DNA of 5,482 nt from DATLCI01 sp046714215 (GCA_046714215.1 JBKKBM010000086.1:1-5482); one strand, 5' to 3'; shown: positions 1 to 4,385, numbered from the stretch's first letter. Notes: generated by a model from the letters alone, not told the origin. Numbers and translations: made by a program.

Positions 1-951
1 CAACTGCGTGTCATCCACCACCACTTCCAGATGTTTGTCGGCAGCGTCCACAATGCTCACGCGGCTGACCTTGGCCGGCTGCAATGCCTTTTCCGCGAAG
101 GTGACCGGATCATCGTGATACTCGATGATGTCGATCTTCTCCCCGCGCAACTCGCGGATGATGGATTGCACCCGCATGCCCTTCATGCCTACGCACGCGC
201 CCACGCAATCCACGTCTTTGTCCTTCGACATCACCGCGATCTTCGTTCTTTCGCCCGCCTCGCGCGCGATCGCCCGGATCACGACCGTCCCGTCGTAGAT
301 CTCCGGCACTTCCGATTGGAATAACGTTGAGACCAGCTCCGGCGCCGCGCGGCTTACCACTACCGCCGGACCCTTACTGGCTTTTTCCACGCGCACCAGC
401 GCCACTCGGATGCGCTCGCCCACCGCGAACGACTCCAGCCGCGACTGCTCTTTGCGCGGCATCCGGCCTTCCGTCTTGCCGATCTCTACGATCACGTCCG
501 GACCTTCCACCCGCTTCACCGTCGCATTCAGGATCTCGCCTACGCGTCCGCTGTATTCGTTGTAGACGGTGTCCCGCTCCGCCTCACGGACCTTCTGGAA
601 GATGACCTGCTTGGCCAATTGCGCGGCAATGCGCCCCAGCACGTCAGTCTGCTTGTATAGGCGGATCTCACCGCCCACCTCCGCGCTCTCGTCGATGGCT
701 TTGGCGTCACCCAGGCTGATCTGCGTGTTCGGATCTTCGATCTCATCCTCCGACTCCACCACGCTCTTCACCGCCCACGCGGTGATGGCCCCGGACTCCT
801 TGTCCAGCTCCGCCTGCAGGTTCTCGTTGCTCTTGTAATGTTTGCGGGTAGCGACCACGATGGCGTCTTCCACCGCAGACACTACGATCTGCGGATCGAT
901 CCCCTTGTCCCGGCTTACCTGCTCGATGAATTGATACAACGCACTCGCCAT
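1..951 (-). CDS. nusA: Transcription termination/antitermination factor NusA (3' part cut by window edge)
   Basis: NusA binds RNA polymerase and nascent RNA and modulates pausing, termination and antitermination. The 317 visible codons start at ATG 951 with MASALYQFIEQVSRDKG, a typical NusA N-terminus. The N-terminal polymerase-binding domain covers about residues 1-130. An S1 domain follows at about 135-204, beginning SGRVGEI. The first KH domain (about 219-278) carries VGACVGMKG at 250-258 and ends GEKIDIIEY. Residue 249, just before VGACVG, is Cys where many NusA proteins have Pro. The frame is open at position 1, inside the second KH domain, so the rest of the gene lies outside the window. 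It follows rimP on the same strand with a 178-base gap, longer than usual for this pair and occupied by repeats. The only SD-like stretch (AGGGAG) is about 14 bases from the ATG, so the ribosome site is weak. The family call is firm. Confidence 0.97.
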   Translation of the reverse strand, partial: MASALYQFIEQVSRDKGIDPQIVVSAVEDAIVVATRKHYKSNENLQAELDKESGAITAWAVKSVVESEDEIEDPNTQISLGDAKAIDESAEVGGEIRLYKQTDVLGRIAAQLAKQVIFQKVREAERDTVYNEYSGRVGEILNATVKRVEGPDVIVEIGKTEGRMPRKEQSRLESFAVGERIRVALVRVEKASKGPAVVVSRAAPELVSTLFQSEVPEIYDGTVVIRAIAREAGERTKIAVMSKDKDVDCVGACVGMKGMRVQSIIRELRGEKIDIIEYHDDPVTFAEKALQPAKVSRVSIVDAADKHLEVVVDDTQL

Positions 952-970
952 AGTTTTTACCCGTGCTCCC

Positions 971-1013
971 TGTCATCCTGAGCGAAGTCGCGCAGCGACG
1001 GAGTCGAAGGACC
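971..1013. repeat. Dispersed palindromic intergenic repeat, copy 1
   Basis: The element opens with TGTCATCCTGAGCG (971-984) and closes with GAAGGACC (1006-1013). Inside is a perfect hairpin: GTCGC (987-991), loop GCA, GCGAC (995-999). The outer TCCT (976-979) and AGGA (1008-1011) can also pair. From general knowledge, elements with this opening are scattered in intergenic DNA of several phyla, including Acidobacteriota. A diverged copy lies at 4296-4332. This copy lies in the rimP-nusA spacer, about 20 bases upstream of the nusA start, so it would be transcribed into the operon mRNA. Confidence 0.8.
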
Positions 1014-1102
1014 CCTACCCACGCGCATCACTCACCAAATCCCTGTCATTCCAACCAGCCGCTCTTACCTTGCGTCCCTTTGCGGTAAGACTTGCCTTTG
1101 CT

Positions 1103-1126
1103 CTACCCGATTACCAAATTACCAAT
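1103..1126. repeat. Short octamer tandem repeat downstream of rimP
   Basis: Two adjacent octamers, TTACCAAA (1111-1118) and TTACCAAT (1119-1126), follow a related unit CTACCCGA (1103-1110). The tract starts 4 bases beyond the rimP stop codon. It is short and imperfect. A similar kind of short-unit tract lies just upstream of rimP at 1855-1889, but with a different unit. Confidence 0.5.
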
Positions 1127-1129
1127 CCC

Positions 1130-1819
1130 TTAAATCTCCGGCACCAGATTCGCCTTTTCCACGTTCCTGAACTCAATCTCTACTGGCTGCCGGCTGCCGA
1201 TCTCCAAATGCTTCTTCCCTGGCTTAGGCTTACCCTTCTTCGCCGGCGCCACGTCCAGCCACAACCGGCCATTCGCAAATTTTTCCAGACGCCCTTCGAA
1301 GTGGCGATTGCCCTTCGATTTCTCCGTCACGCCCACCGGTTCGCGCGTCATCAACTTCACCCGGCTGCCCACGAAGCGCTCGAAATCCGCCGCGCTGTTC
1401 AGCTTTCGGTCCAATCCCGGCGACGACACTTCCAGCACATACTCCGCGCCCGGGATCACATCCTCCACATCGAGGATGGTCGAAACCTCGCGGCTGACCC
1501 GCGCACAATCTTCCAGCGTGACTCCTAAACCGCCCTCGGCCACGCCTTCCATCACTTCCGGCGACGGCGTTGGCGACGACGTCTCCGCTACATTCCCCGC
1601 GGCCGAGCCATCACTGTCTGACGTCTGCGCCCCTGGCACCAAAGGTGACATCGGCGCGCTGCCGTCGGTTTCCTGGCCCGCGACTTTATCGATATAGATC
1701 CGCAGCACCCGACCTTGCCGCCCAGCGCCGCCCCGGAACTCGATCTCTACGATCTCCAGCCCCAGCGACGCCGCTACCCGGTCACAGATCGCCCGTACTT
1801 TGTCGATATCCAGCGTCAC
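1130..1819 (-). CDS. rimP: Ribosome maturation factor RimP with a low-complexity insertion
   Basis: RimP helps mature the 30S ribosomal subunit. The 229-residue product starts at GTG 1819, with AGGA six bases upstream as ribosome site. The RimP core is clear: VAASLGLEIVEIEF (15-28), VLRIYIDK (38-45), GVTLEDCARVSREVSTILDVED (99-120) and the hallmark VSSPGLDR (131-138), followed by the C-terminal SH3-like domain. Usual RimP proteins have about 150-160 residues. The extra length is mostly one insertion at about 46-98, rich in Ser, Pro, Gly, Ala, Asp and Glu, placed between the IYIDK strand and GVTLEDC. A basic Lys/Pro stretch at 193-204 is a second, smaller addition. The reading frame runs unbroken through both, so this is an insertion and not a frameshift. 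It precedes nusA as in many bacteria. Confidence 0.96.
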   Translation of the reverse strand: MTLDIDKVRAICDRVAASLGLEIVEIEFRGGAGRQGRVLRIYIDKVAGQETDGSAPMSPLVPGAQTSDSDGSAAGNVAETSSPTPSPEVMEGVAEGGLGVTLEDCARVSREVSTILDVEDVIPGAEYVLEVSSPGLDRKLNSAADFERFVGSRVKLMTREPVGVTEKSKGNRHFEGRLEKFANGRLWLDVAPAKKGKPKPGKKHLEIGSRQPVEIEFRNVEKANLVPEI

Positions 1820-1854
1820 TCTTGATCCTGATTTGCAGCCTTGTTTTTGGCCTT

Positions 1855-1889
1855 AGCCAAGAGCCAAGAGCTAAAAGCTAATAGCTCAA
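1855..1889. repeat. Heptamer tandem repeat (AGCYNAN), five units
   Basis: Five contiguous 7-base units occur: AGCCAAG (1855-1861), AGCCAAG (1862-1868), AGCTAAA (1869-1875), AGCTAAT (1876-1882) and AGCTCAA (1883-1889). The tract fills the space between the terminator hairpin (1896-1913) and the rimP ribosome site. It would therefore be in the 5' untranslated RNA of rimP. No coding potential is evident. Copy number at such tracts may vary between strains (inference). Confidence 0.7.
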
Positions 1890-1913
1890 ATAAAAAGTGG
1901 GCTTTCGCCCACT
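1888..1913 (-). terminator. Rho-independent terminator or attenuator upstream of rimP
   Basis: On the minus strand AGTGGGC, a GAAA tetraloop and GCCCACT form a perfect 7-bp stem (1896-1913). The T-rich run TTTTTATTT follows directly, starting with the last T of the stem. The hairpin lies 77 bases upstream of the rimP start codon and about 115 bases downstream of a promoter-like sequence at 2030-2058. It could end a small RNA or act as an attenuator for rimP-nusA. The plus strand lacks a T tract after the stem, so the signal is minus-strand only. Confidence 0.75.
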
Positions 1914-2023
1914 GGTGTCATCCGCCCGAGTTAACAGGCTCCCAAGTGGCCTACCGCGACTACCTGCCAATGGGACAACCGGTGCCCAAGCGCTTACAGC
2001 ACGCTCGGGAAGTTCAGCCACAA
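1896..2023 (-). ncRNA. Candidate structured leader or small RNA upstream of rimP
   Basis: The 358 bases between the receiver-like gene and rimP hold no convincing gene. On the minus strand a promoter-like pair (2030-2058) would start RNA near 2023, and a terminator ends it at about 1890. Inside, CCCGAG-type arms at 1925-1931 and 2003-2009 can close a domain. That domain holds smaller helices: AGGC/GCCT (1936-1939 with 1949-1952) and TGGG/CCCA (1971-1974 with 1985-1988). No known riboswitch, tRNA, 6S or SRP RNA was recognised. By family knowledge the rimP-nusA operon of enterobacteria has a described putative attenuator (rimP leader), and in E. coli a tRNA gene (metY) occupies this place. Homology to either is not shown here. 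Confidence 0.35.
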
Positions 2024-2029
2024 ACTCTA

Positions 2030-2058
2030 ATGATACGCCCCAGGAAAGGAAATTACAA
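2030..2058 (-). promoter_or_regulatory. Sigma70-like promoter for the rimP leader
   Basis: On the minus strand TTGTAA (2058-2053, four of six consensus bases) and TATCAT (2035-2030, five of six) are separated by exactly 17 bases. The predicted start near 2023 precedes the structured leader and the terminator at 1888-1913. The location between the receiver-like gene and rimP fits a promoter for rimP-nusA. Confidence 0.5.
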
Positions 2059-2098
2059 ACCCGCGGATACCCTCATAAACAGCGCTTTTGTGTCTGTA

Positions 2099-2131
2099 AA
2101 GGCCGGGAACGCAACTCCGCGCTCGGGCCTT
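2099..2131 (-). terminator. Hairpin downstream of the receiver-like gene
   Basis: AAGGCC (2099-2104) and GGCCTT (2126-2131) form a perfect outer stem. Inside it, GAGCGC and GCGTTC (minus-strand reading) give a second helix with one G-U pair. The hairpin lies about 47 bases after the stop of the receiver-like gene and before the rimP promoter. Only TTT follows on the minus strand, so a true rho-independent terminator is uncertain. Confidence 0.35.
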
Positions 2132-2177
2132 CACTCCTCATAAACACTCGTGGCCAATTGATCTTTACCCATAAGGC

Positions 2178-2546
2178 TTACAGGCGCGAGATCCGCGTCG
2201 TCCCTTCACCCAGCACTTCGGCGATGCACTCCAACAATCTGGCCGGACCATCCAACGAGTGGACGCTGGCGTCCGCATCGGCTTCCGGCTCCACTTGGCG
2301 GTTGATGGAAACGACTTTGGGAGCATTCTCACTCGCGCGCACCGCCTGCATGATCTTCCCTCGATCTGCCGACGTGAGCGAGTGGCAGACTACCACCATA
2401 TCAAATCCTCCCTGACCCAAAATCTGGCGCGCGCTGGTCTCGGTGGTGGCCGTGCTTACCAGGTATCCCGCGCGTTTCAACACGTCTGACCGCGTCGCCA
2501 ACACAGACGGGTCAGCGCCTATCGAAAGTAGGTGATAGAGGGCCAA
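2178..2546 (-). CDS. Stand-alone receiver-like domain lacking the phosphoacceptor Asp
   Basis: The 122-residue protein has the length and secondary-structure pattern of a single response-regulator receiver domain with no output domain. It opens with LLSIGADPSVLATRSDVLKR (6-25), matching the first strand and helix. GYLVSTATTETSARQIL (27-43) matches the second unit, and FDMVVVCHSL (48-57) the third strand. The phosphoacceptor Asp position is occupied by Cys54. The acidic pair usually at the end of strand 1 is Gly-Ala, with only Asp12 kept. The conserved Lys near strand 5 is not apparent. It is therefore probably a pseudo-receiver that does not take part in normal phosphotransfer (inference). 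Translation would start at TTG 2546 with a weak AGG upstream. No in-frame ATG or GTG lies just upstream. Its partner is unknown, and no kinase is nearby. Confidence 0.75.
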   Translation of the reverse strand: MALYHLLSIGADPSVLATRSDVLKRAGYLVSTATTETSARQILGQGGFDMVVVCHSLTSADRGKIMQAVRASENAPKVVSINRQVEPEADADASVHSLDGPARLLECIAEVLGEGTTRISRL

Positions 2547-2579
2547 GTTGCAAACCTTGTCGTGCGGGAGTTGGCGATG

Positions 2580-2610
2580 ACTATACCGCGTACGCGCAGA
2601 CTAGCGCTAG
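2580..2610 (-). promoter_or_regulatory. Possible promoter/operator upstream of the receiver-like gene
   Basis: A minus-strand TATAGT (2585-2580) matches five of six bases of a -10 box and lies 33 bases before the TTG start. Just upstream of it are two perfect 10-base palindromes, CGCGTACGCG (2587-2596) and CTAGCGCTAG (2601-2610), where the spacer and -35 region would be. No good -35 hexamer is seen, so activation by a protein bound at the palindromes is conceivable. This is speculative. Confidence 0.3.
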
Positions 2611-2649
2611 GATTTCCTGGGAAGAAAATGGCCCTCAGGCTGCATCAGG

Positions 2650-2670
2650 AATAAATGGGGCTTTAGCCCC
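2650..2670 (-). terminator. Terminator of the 93-residue hypothetical gene
   Basis: On the minus strand GGGGC, loop TAAA and GCCCC (2670-2657) form a 5-bp stem followed by ATTTATT. It begins about 10 bases after the stop codon at 2681. Its sequence and flanks resemble the hairpin at 1888-1913: both have AATAAA on one side and GGYGTCAKCC on the other (plus-strand reading). It may therefore be one copy of a dispersed terminator-like repeat. Confidence 0.6.
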
Positions 2671-2680
2671 GGCGTCAGCC

Positions 2681-2962
2681 CTACGCGGGACGCTCTACCT
2701 TCTCATCCGCGTCGTCTTCTTCGGATTCGACGTCCAGATCGATGTCCACGTGGATGTCCGGATTCGCAGCCAGGCTCGCAGGACCAGCTTTCACGCTCTC
2801 CACCGCTTTGGGTTTTTGCGGAGGAGTGCGCGCGGCGATCTGCCGCGAGATCTCCACCTGCTCCGTAACCCGCCGAGCCTCAGCGCGGCGGTCAGACAAC
2901 GCACGTTTTTCTTGCGACATTCTCGTAACTTGGGCGAATTGGTTCTCTTTATCAGCAGTCAT
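2681..2962 (-). CDS. Small charged hypothetical protein with acidic C-terminus
   Basis: No family is recognised. From ATG 2962 the product is 93 residues. Residues 5-45 form a polar, probably helical stretch rich in Glu, Gln, Arg and Lys. A Pro/Lys linker (47-57) follows. The tail (69-93) is strongly acidic with a run around ESEEDDADE. There is no signal peptide, membrane segment or Cys. The frame stays open upstream to ATG 3121, but that extension crosses a large hairpin (3088-3129) and a possible -10 box (TATACT, 3026-3021), so the shorter start is preferred. The ribosome site is poor for either. A terminator-like hairpin follows the stop. The protein is probably cytoplasmic and partly disordered. 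Confidence 0.55.
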   Translation of the reverse strand: MTADKENQFAQVTRMSQEKRALSDRRAEARRVTEQVEISRQIAARTPPQKPKAVESVKAGPASLAANPDIHVDIDLDVESEEDDADEKVERPA

Positions 2963-3020
2963 AAGGTTTAGGATGCGGGAAGCACAAGACCGAGATGCGG
3001 CCGCAATCGCATCCAGTGAA

Positions 3021-3026
3021 AGTATA
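3021..3026 (-). promoter_or_regulatory. Possible -10 box for the 93-residue hypothetical gene
   Basis: TATACT on the minus strand matches five of six -10 bases and would start RNA near 3014, about 50 bases before ATG 2962. No convincing -35 sits at the standard distance, so the call rests on one hexamer and on position. Confidence 0.25.
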
Positions 3027-3087
3027 CCGGATTCCCGCGAGTCCAAGCTTGCATCGGGACAACTCGCGTTCGGGGAAAACTCCATCC

Positions 3088-3129
3088 GGCGCGGTGACCA
3101 CCTGCGTGGCTCACCCGTCACCAGGCGCC
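3088..3129. repeat. Large inverted repeat between two small genes
   Basis: GGCGC-GGTGAC (3088-3098) pairs with GTCACC-AG-GCGCC (3117-3129), giving an 11-bp stem interrupted by a two-base bulge, with an 18-base loop. It lies just downstream of the minus-strand gene ending at 3140 and has no T tract. It may be a terminator working without a U run, an mRNA 3'-end stabiliser, or a binding site. Confidence 0.5.
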
Positions 3130-3139
3130 GCCCTTTGGG

Positions 3140-3316
3140 TCACAAAGAGCGGCCGACCGCCTTGACGTTCTCTTTTTCGCGCAGGCCTTCGCGCACCGAG
3201 TAGGGAAAGACTTTCCTGTCTTCGTCTCGGTGGCTGTGGTCTTCCGGATTGGCCGTCGGACTCATCCGCTCAGCCGGGGATGGAGGATTCATATCCTTGG
3301 CTCTTTGGGTGTTCAT
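3140..3316 (-). CDS. Small hydrophilic hypothetical protein, 58 residues
   Basis: No family is recognised. ATG 3316 is chosen because AAGGA lies nine bases upstream (3330-3326). The frame is open further to ATG 3379, but without a comparable site. The product is hydrophilic throughout. The N-terminal half is rich in Pro, Ser, Asn and Met (PPSPAERMSPTANPEDHSHR at 11-30), and the C-terminal half is basic (VREGLREKENVKAVGRSL at 41-58). It has no Cys, Trp, signal peptide or membrane segment. It ends at TGA 3140, and a strong inverted repeat follows. It is divergent from the plus-strand gene at 3468. Being short and without a known family, it remains a moderate call supported mainly by the ribosome site. 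Confidence 0.5.
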   Translation of the reverse strand: MNTQRAKDMNPPSPAERMSPTANPEDHSHRDEDRKVFPYSVREGLREKENVKAVGRSL

Positions 3317-3467
3317 ATATGGTGATCCTTTGAGTAGATGGACCAATCGTAAAAGAGCCGCTCGATGGGCGCTGTCCAATTTTGTACACTCCAGCAGAAA
3401 TTTTTGCCCAGGCGCAGGGACATTTCGTCCTATTAGGATTCGTTGGTCTAGACAAAAATGATGCCGA

Positions 3468-3485
3468 ATGTTCAGAATTGAACAT
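3468..3485. promoter_or_regulatory. Inverted repeat over the start codon
   Basis: ATGTTCA (3468-3474), GAAT, TGAACAT (3479-3485) forms a perfect 7-bp inverted repeat with a 4-base centre. It covers the presumed start codon of the plus-strand gene. It has operator geometry (GTTC-N6-GAAC) and could equally fold as an RNA hairpin hiding the start codon. No regulator is identified. Confidence 0.4.
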
Positions 3486-3752
3486 CTTGCTGCCCATGAG
3501 ATTTTGTATGCTCACCCCTTGGGTTTCTCCAACGCCAAACTCGAATTACCCATCTTGCTGCAATTTGGCAAGATCATTGCCGAGTTCTTTCTCGACCGCC
3601 GCTCCCACCCCCACAGATACCGTTACACCCTGACCCGCCATGACGGGCCCGAGATCCTTCACTGGGGCGAGGAAGTTTCAGAACAGCAAGCTCACGCGTC
3701 GGCCAAAATGGCCGCTCACCATTTCATTACCCGGACGGATGACGCTACCTGA
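3468..3752 (+). CDS. Small hypothetical protein (only plus-strand gene)
   Basis: No family is recognised with certainty. The 94-residue product has a plausible compact domain. A mixed helical N-terminal half (LELPILLQFGKIIAEFFL, about 25-42) is followed by YRYTLTRHDGPEILHWGEEV (51-70), which looks like a strand-turn-strand unit, and a C-terminal helix ending AKMAAHHF. It lacks Cys, a signal peptide and a membrane segment. The terminator at 3801-3835 has a T tract in its direction, which supports transcription. Against it, there is no ribosome site before ATG 3468, and that ATG sits inside a perfect inverted repeat (3468-3485). A stop codon lies three codons upstream in frame. The true start could be different or non-standard. 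Confidence 0.5.
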   Translation: MFRIEHLAAHEILYAHPLGFSNAKLELPILLQFGKIIAEFFLDRRSHPHRYRYTLTRHDGPEILHWGEEVSEQQAHASAKMAAHHFITRTDDAT

Positions 3753-3800
3753 TCATCGTTCCCCAGAGAACCTTGTCCCAGTGTGATTTCCCCCAGGTAC

Positions 3801-3835
3801 CAAAAAAAGGCCACCCGTAAGGGTGGCTTTTTCTT
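3801..3835. terminator. Bidirectional rho-independent terminator
   Basis: CCACCC (3811-3816), loop GTAA and GGGTGG (3821-3826) form the core stem, extended by G-C and A-T pairs. A tracts on the left and T tracts on the right give a U run in both directions. It lies between the convergent genes 3468-3752 (plus) and 3862-4050 (minus), and serves both. Confidence 0.88.
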
Positions 3836-3861
3836 ATGTGCCGGTCCAACTGGCTTGGTGG

Positions 3862-4050
3862 TTAGGCTTGTTTGCGTTCTTTGTCCGTCTCGGCCGGCTT
3901 TTCCGCTTCGACTACCTTCGGGGCAGCTGAATCGATAGGAGCGACATTGCCCTTTTCGGGTATGGGGGTGGCGTCGTTGGGCTTTACTTCGTTGGGCTTC
4001 ACGTCGGCCACGTTCTTATTGGCTTCGGGGGTCTTATTCTGTTCGGTCAT
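3862..4050 (-). CDS. Small disordered Lys/Glu/Pro-rich protein, 62 residues
   Basis: No family is recognised. ATG 4050 is chosen because a full AAGGAG lies nine bases upstream (4065-4060). The open frame upstream to 4113 is therefore disregarded. The product contains no aromatic residue, no Leu, no Cys and no His. It is dominated by Lys, Glu, Pro, Ala, Asn and Val, so it should be intrinsically disordered and cytoplasmic. A short tandem repeat VKPNE-VKPND lies at 17-26 and is also visible in the DNA. The strong ribosome site and the terminator just after TAA 3862 make this a credible expressed single gene. Its composition recalls small stress-type hydrophilic proteins, but that is only a resemblance. 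Confidence 0.7.
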   Translation of the reverse strand: MTEQNKTPEANKNVADVKPNEVKPNDATPIPEKGNVAPIDSAAPKVVEAEKPAETDKERKQA

Positions 4051-4059
4051 TTGATGTTT

Positions 4060-4065
4060 CTCCTT
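4060..4065 (-). promoter_or_regulatory. Strong Shine-Dalgarno deciding the start at 4050
   Basis: The minus-strand AAGGAG is followed by nine bases and then ATG 4050. It is the best ribosome site in the window and sets the start of the 62-residue protein. Confidence 0.75.
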
Positions 4066-4143
4066 AAGGTGTAGCTTCGACCATACCGGATTGTCAGAAA
4101 AATAAATGAGCACAGTAGCTCACCTTAGTTTTCGCGACGAGAC

Positions 4144-4216
4144 ACGTGGATCACCAGCCCTCTCCGGCTGGGCGCCCTTGACTTGCCACGTGGGGCACAG
4201 CCGTCCTCGGCTGCGC
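4144..4216. repeat. Two tandem copies of a hairpin repeat
   Basis: Two related units lie 44 bases apart, each opening ACGTGG and holding a hairpin. In copy 1 (4144-4173) CCAGCC pairs with GGCTGG (4154-4159 with 4166-4171). In copy 2 (4188-4216) CAGCCG pairs with CGGCTG (4198-4203 with 4208-4213) around TCCT. They belong to a REP-like type. They lie in the 399-base gene-free stretch 4051-4449, upstream of the 62-residue gene. Confidence 0.7.
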
Positions 4217-4295
4217 GGGGTACAGTACCGTTTCAACCGTGCGTTCCCACCTCACCAATACATTTTGCTTTCCCTCACCGCCAGAAACCCAACCC

Positions 4296-4332
4296 TGTCA
4301 TCCTGAGCGCTTTGGTTCTGGCGTGAAGGACC
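4296..4332. repeat. Dispersed palindromic intergenic repeat, copy 2 (diverged)
   Basis: TGTCATCCTGAGCG (4296-4309) and GAAGGACC (4325-4332) match both ends of the element at 971-1013, in the same orientation. The centre differs and lacks the GTCGC/GCGAC hairpin. It lies in the gene-free stretch 4051-4449. Apart from this element, the tandem hairpins at 4144-4216 and the weak terminator at 4386-4405, nothing else was recognised in that stretch. Confidence 0.7.
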
Positions 4333-4385
4333 TTGCGTTTGATTTTGCTCGCGTGGCACAGGTTCTCCCCTGGGCACGAGGGCCC

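Noticed and set aside
31..838. Several plus-strand open frames of 89-97 codons and a minus-strand frame opposite or within the first 840 bases
   Set aside because: They overlap nusA, whose continuous translation shows clear S1 and KH domains. The other frames are Arg/Pro/Ser-rich shadows without domain sense.
1070..1881. Plus-strand open frames of 103-152 codons opposite rimP
   Set aside because: They are antisense to rimP, which has full family motifs. Their products show no recognisable domain.
1914..2030. A tRNA (such as the initiator tRNA found before rimP in E. coli), 6S, SRP RNA or known riboswitch in the rimP leader
   Set aside because: No acceptor stem, T-loop sequence, SRP tetraloop segment or riboswitch core was found. 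The 6S idea was considered because of the nested arms, but the stretch is short and its conserved bubble was not recognised.
1897..2415. A 172-codon plus-strand open frame across the rimP leader and the receiver-like gene
   Set aside because: It runs through the terminator flank and then antisense to the receiver-like gene. Its composition is low in order and it has no ribosome site or domain.
2963..3121. An N-terminal extension of the 93-residue hypothetical protein to ATG 3121
   Set aside because: The extension spans a large inverted repeat and a -10-like box, and has a composition unlike the rest. The shorter start is more plausible, though not proven.
3468..3485. A LexA (SOS) box at the GTTC-N6-GAAC palindrome
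   Set aside because: The spacing does not clearly match a LexA site known to me for this type of organism, and the neighbouring gene has no DNA-repair character.
3382..3633. An 83-codon plus-strand open frame overlapping the 94-residue gene in another frame
   Set aside because: Its second half is Pro/Ser/Thr-rich in the way of a shadow frame, and the overlapping frame at 3468 gives the more protein-like sequence and ends before the terminator.
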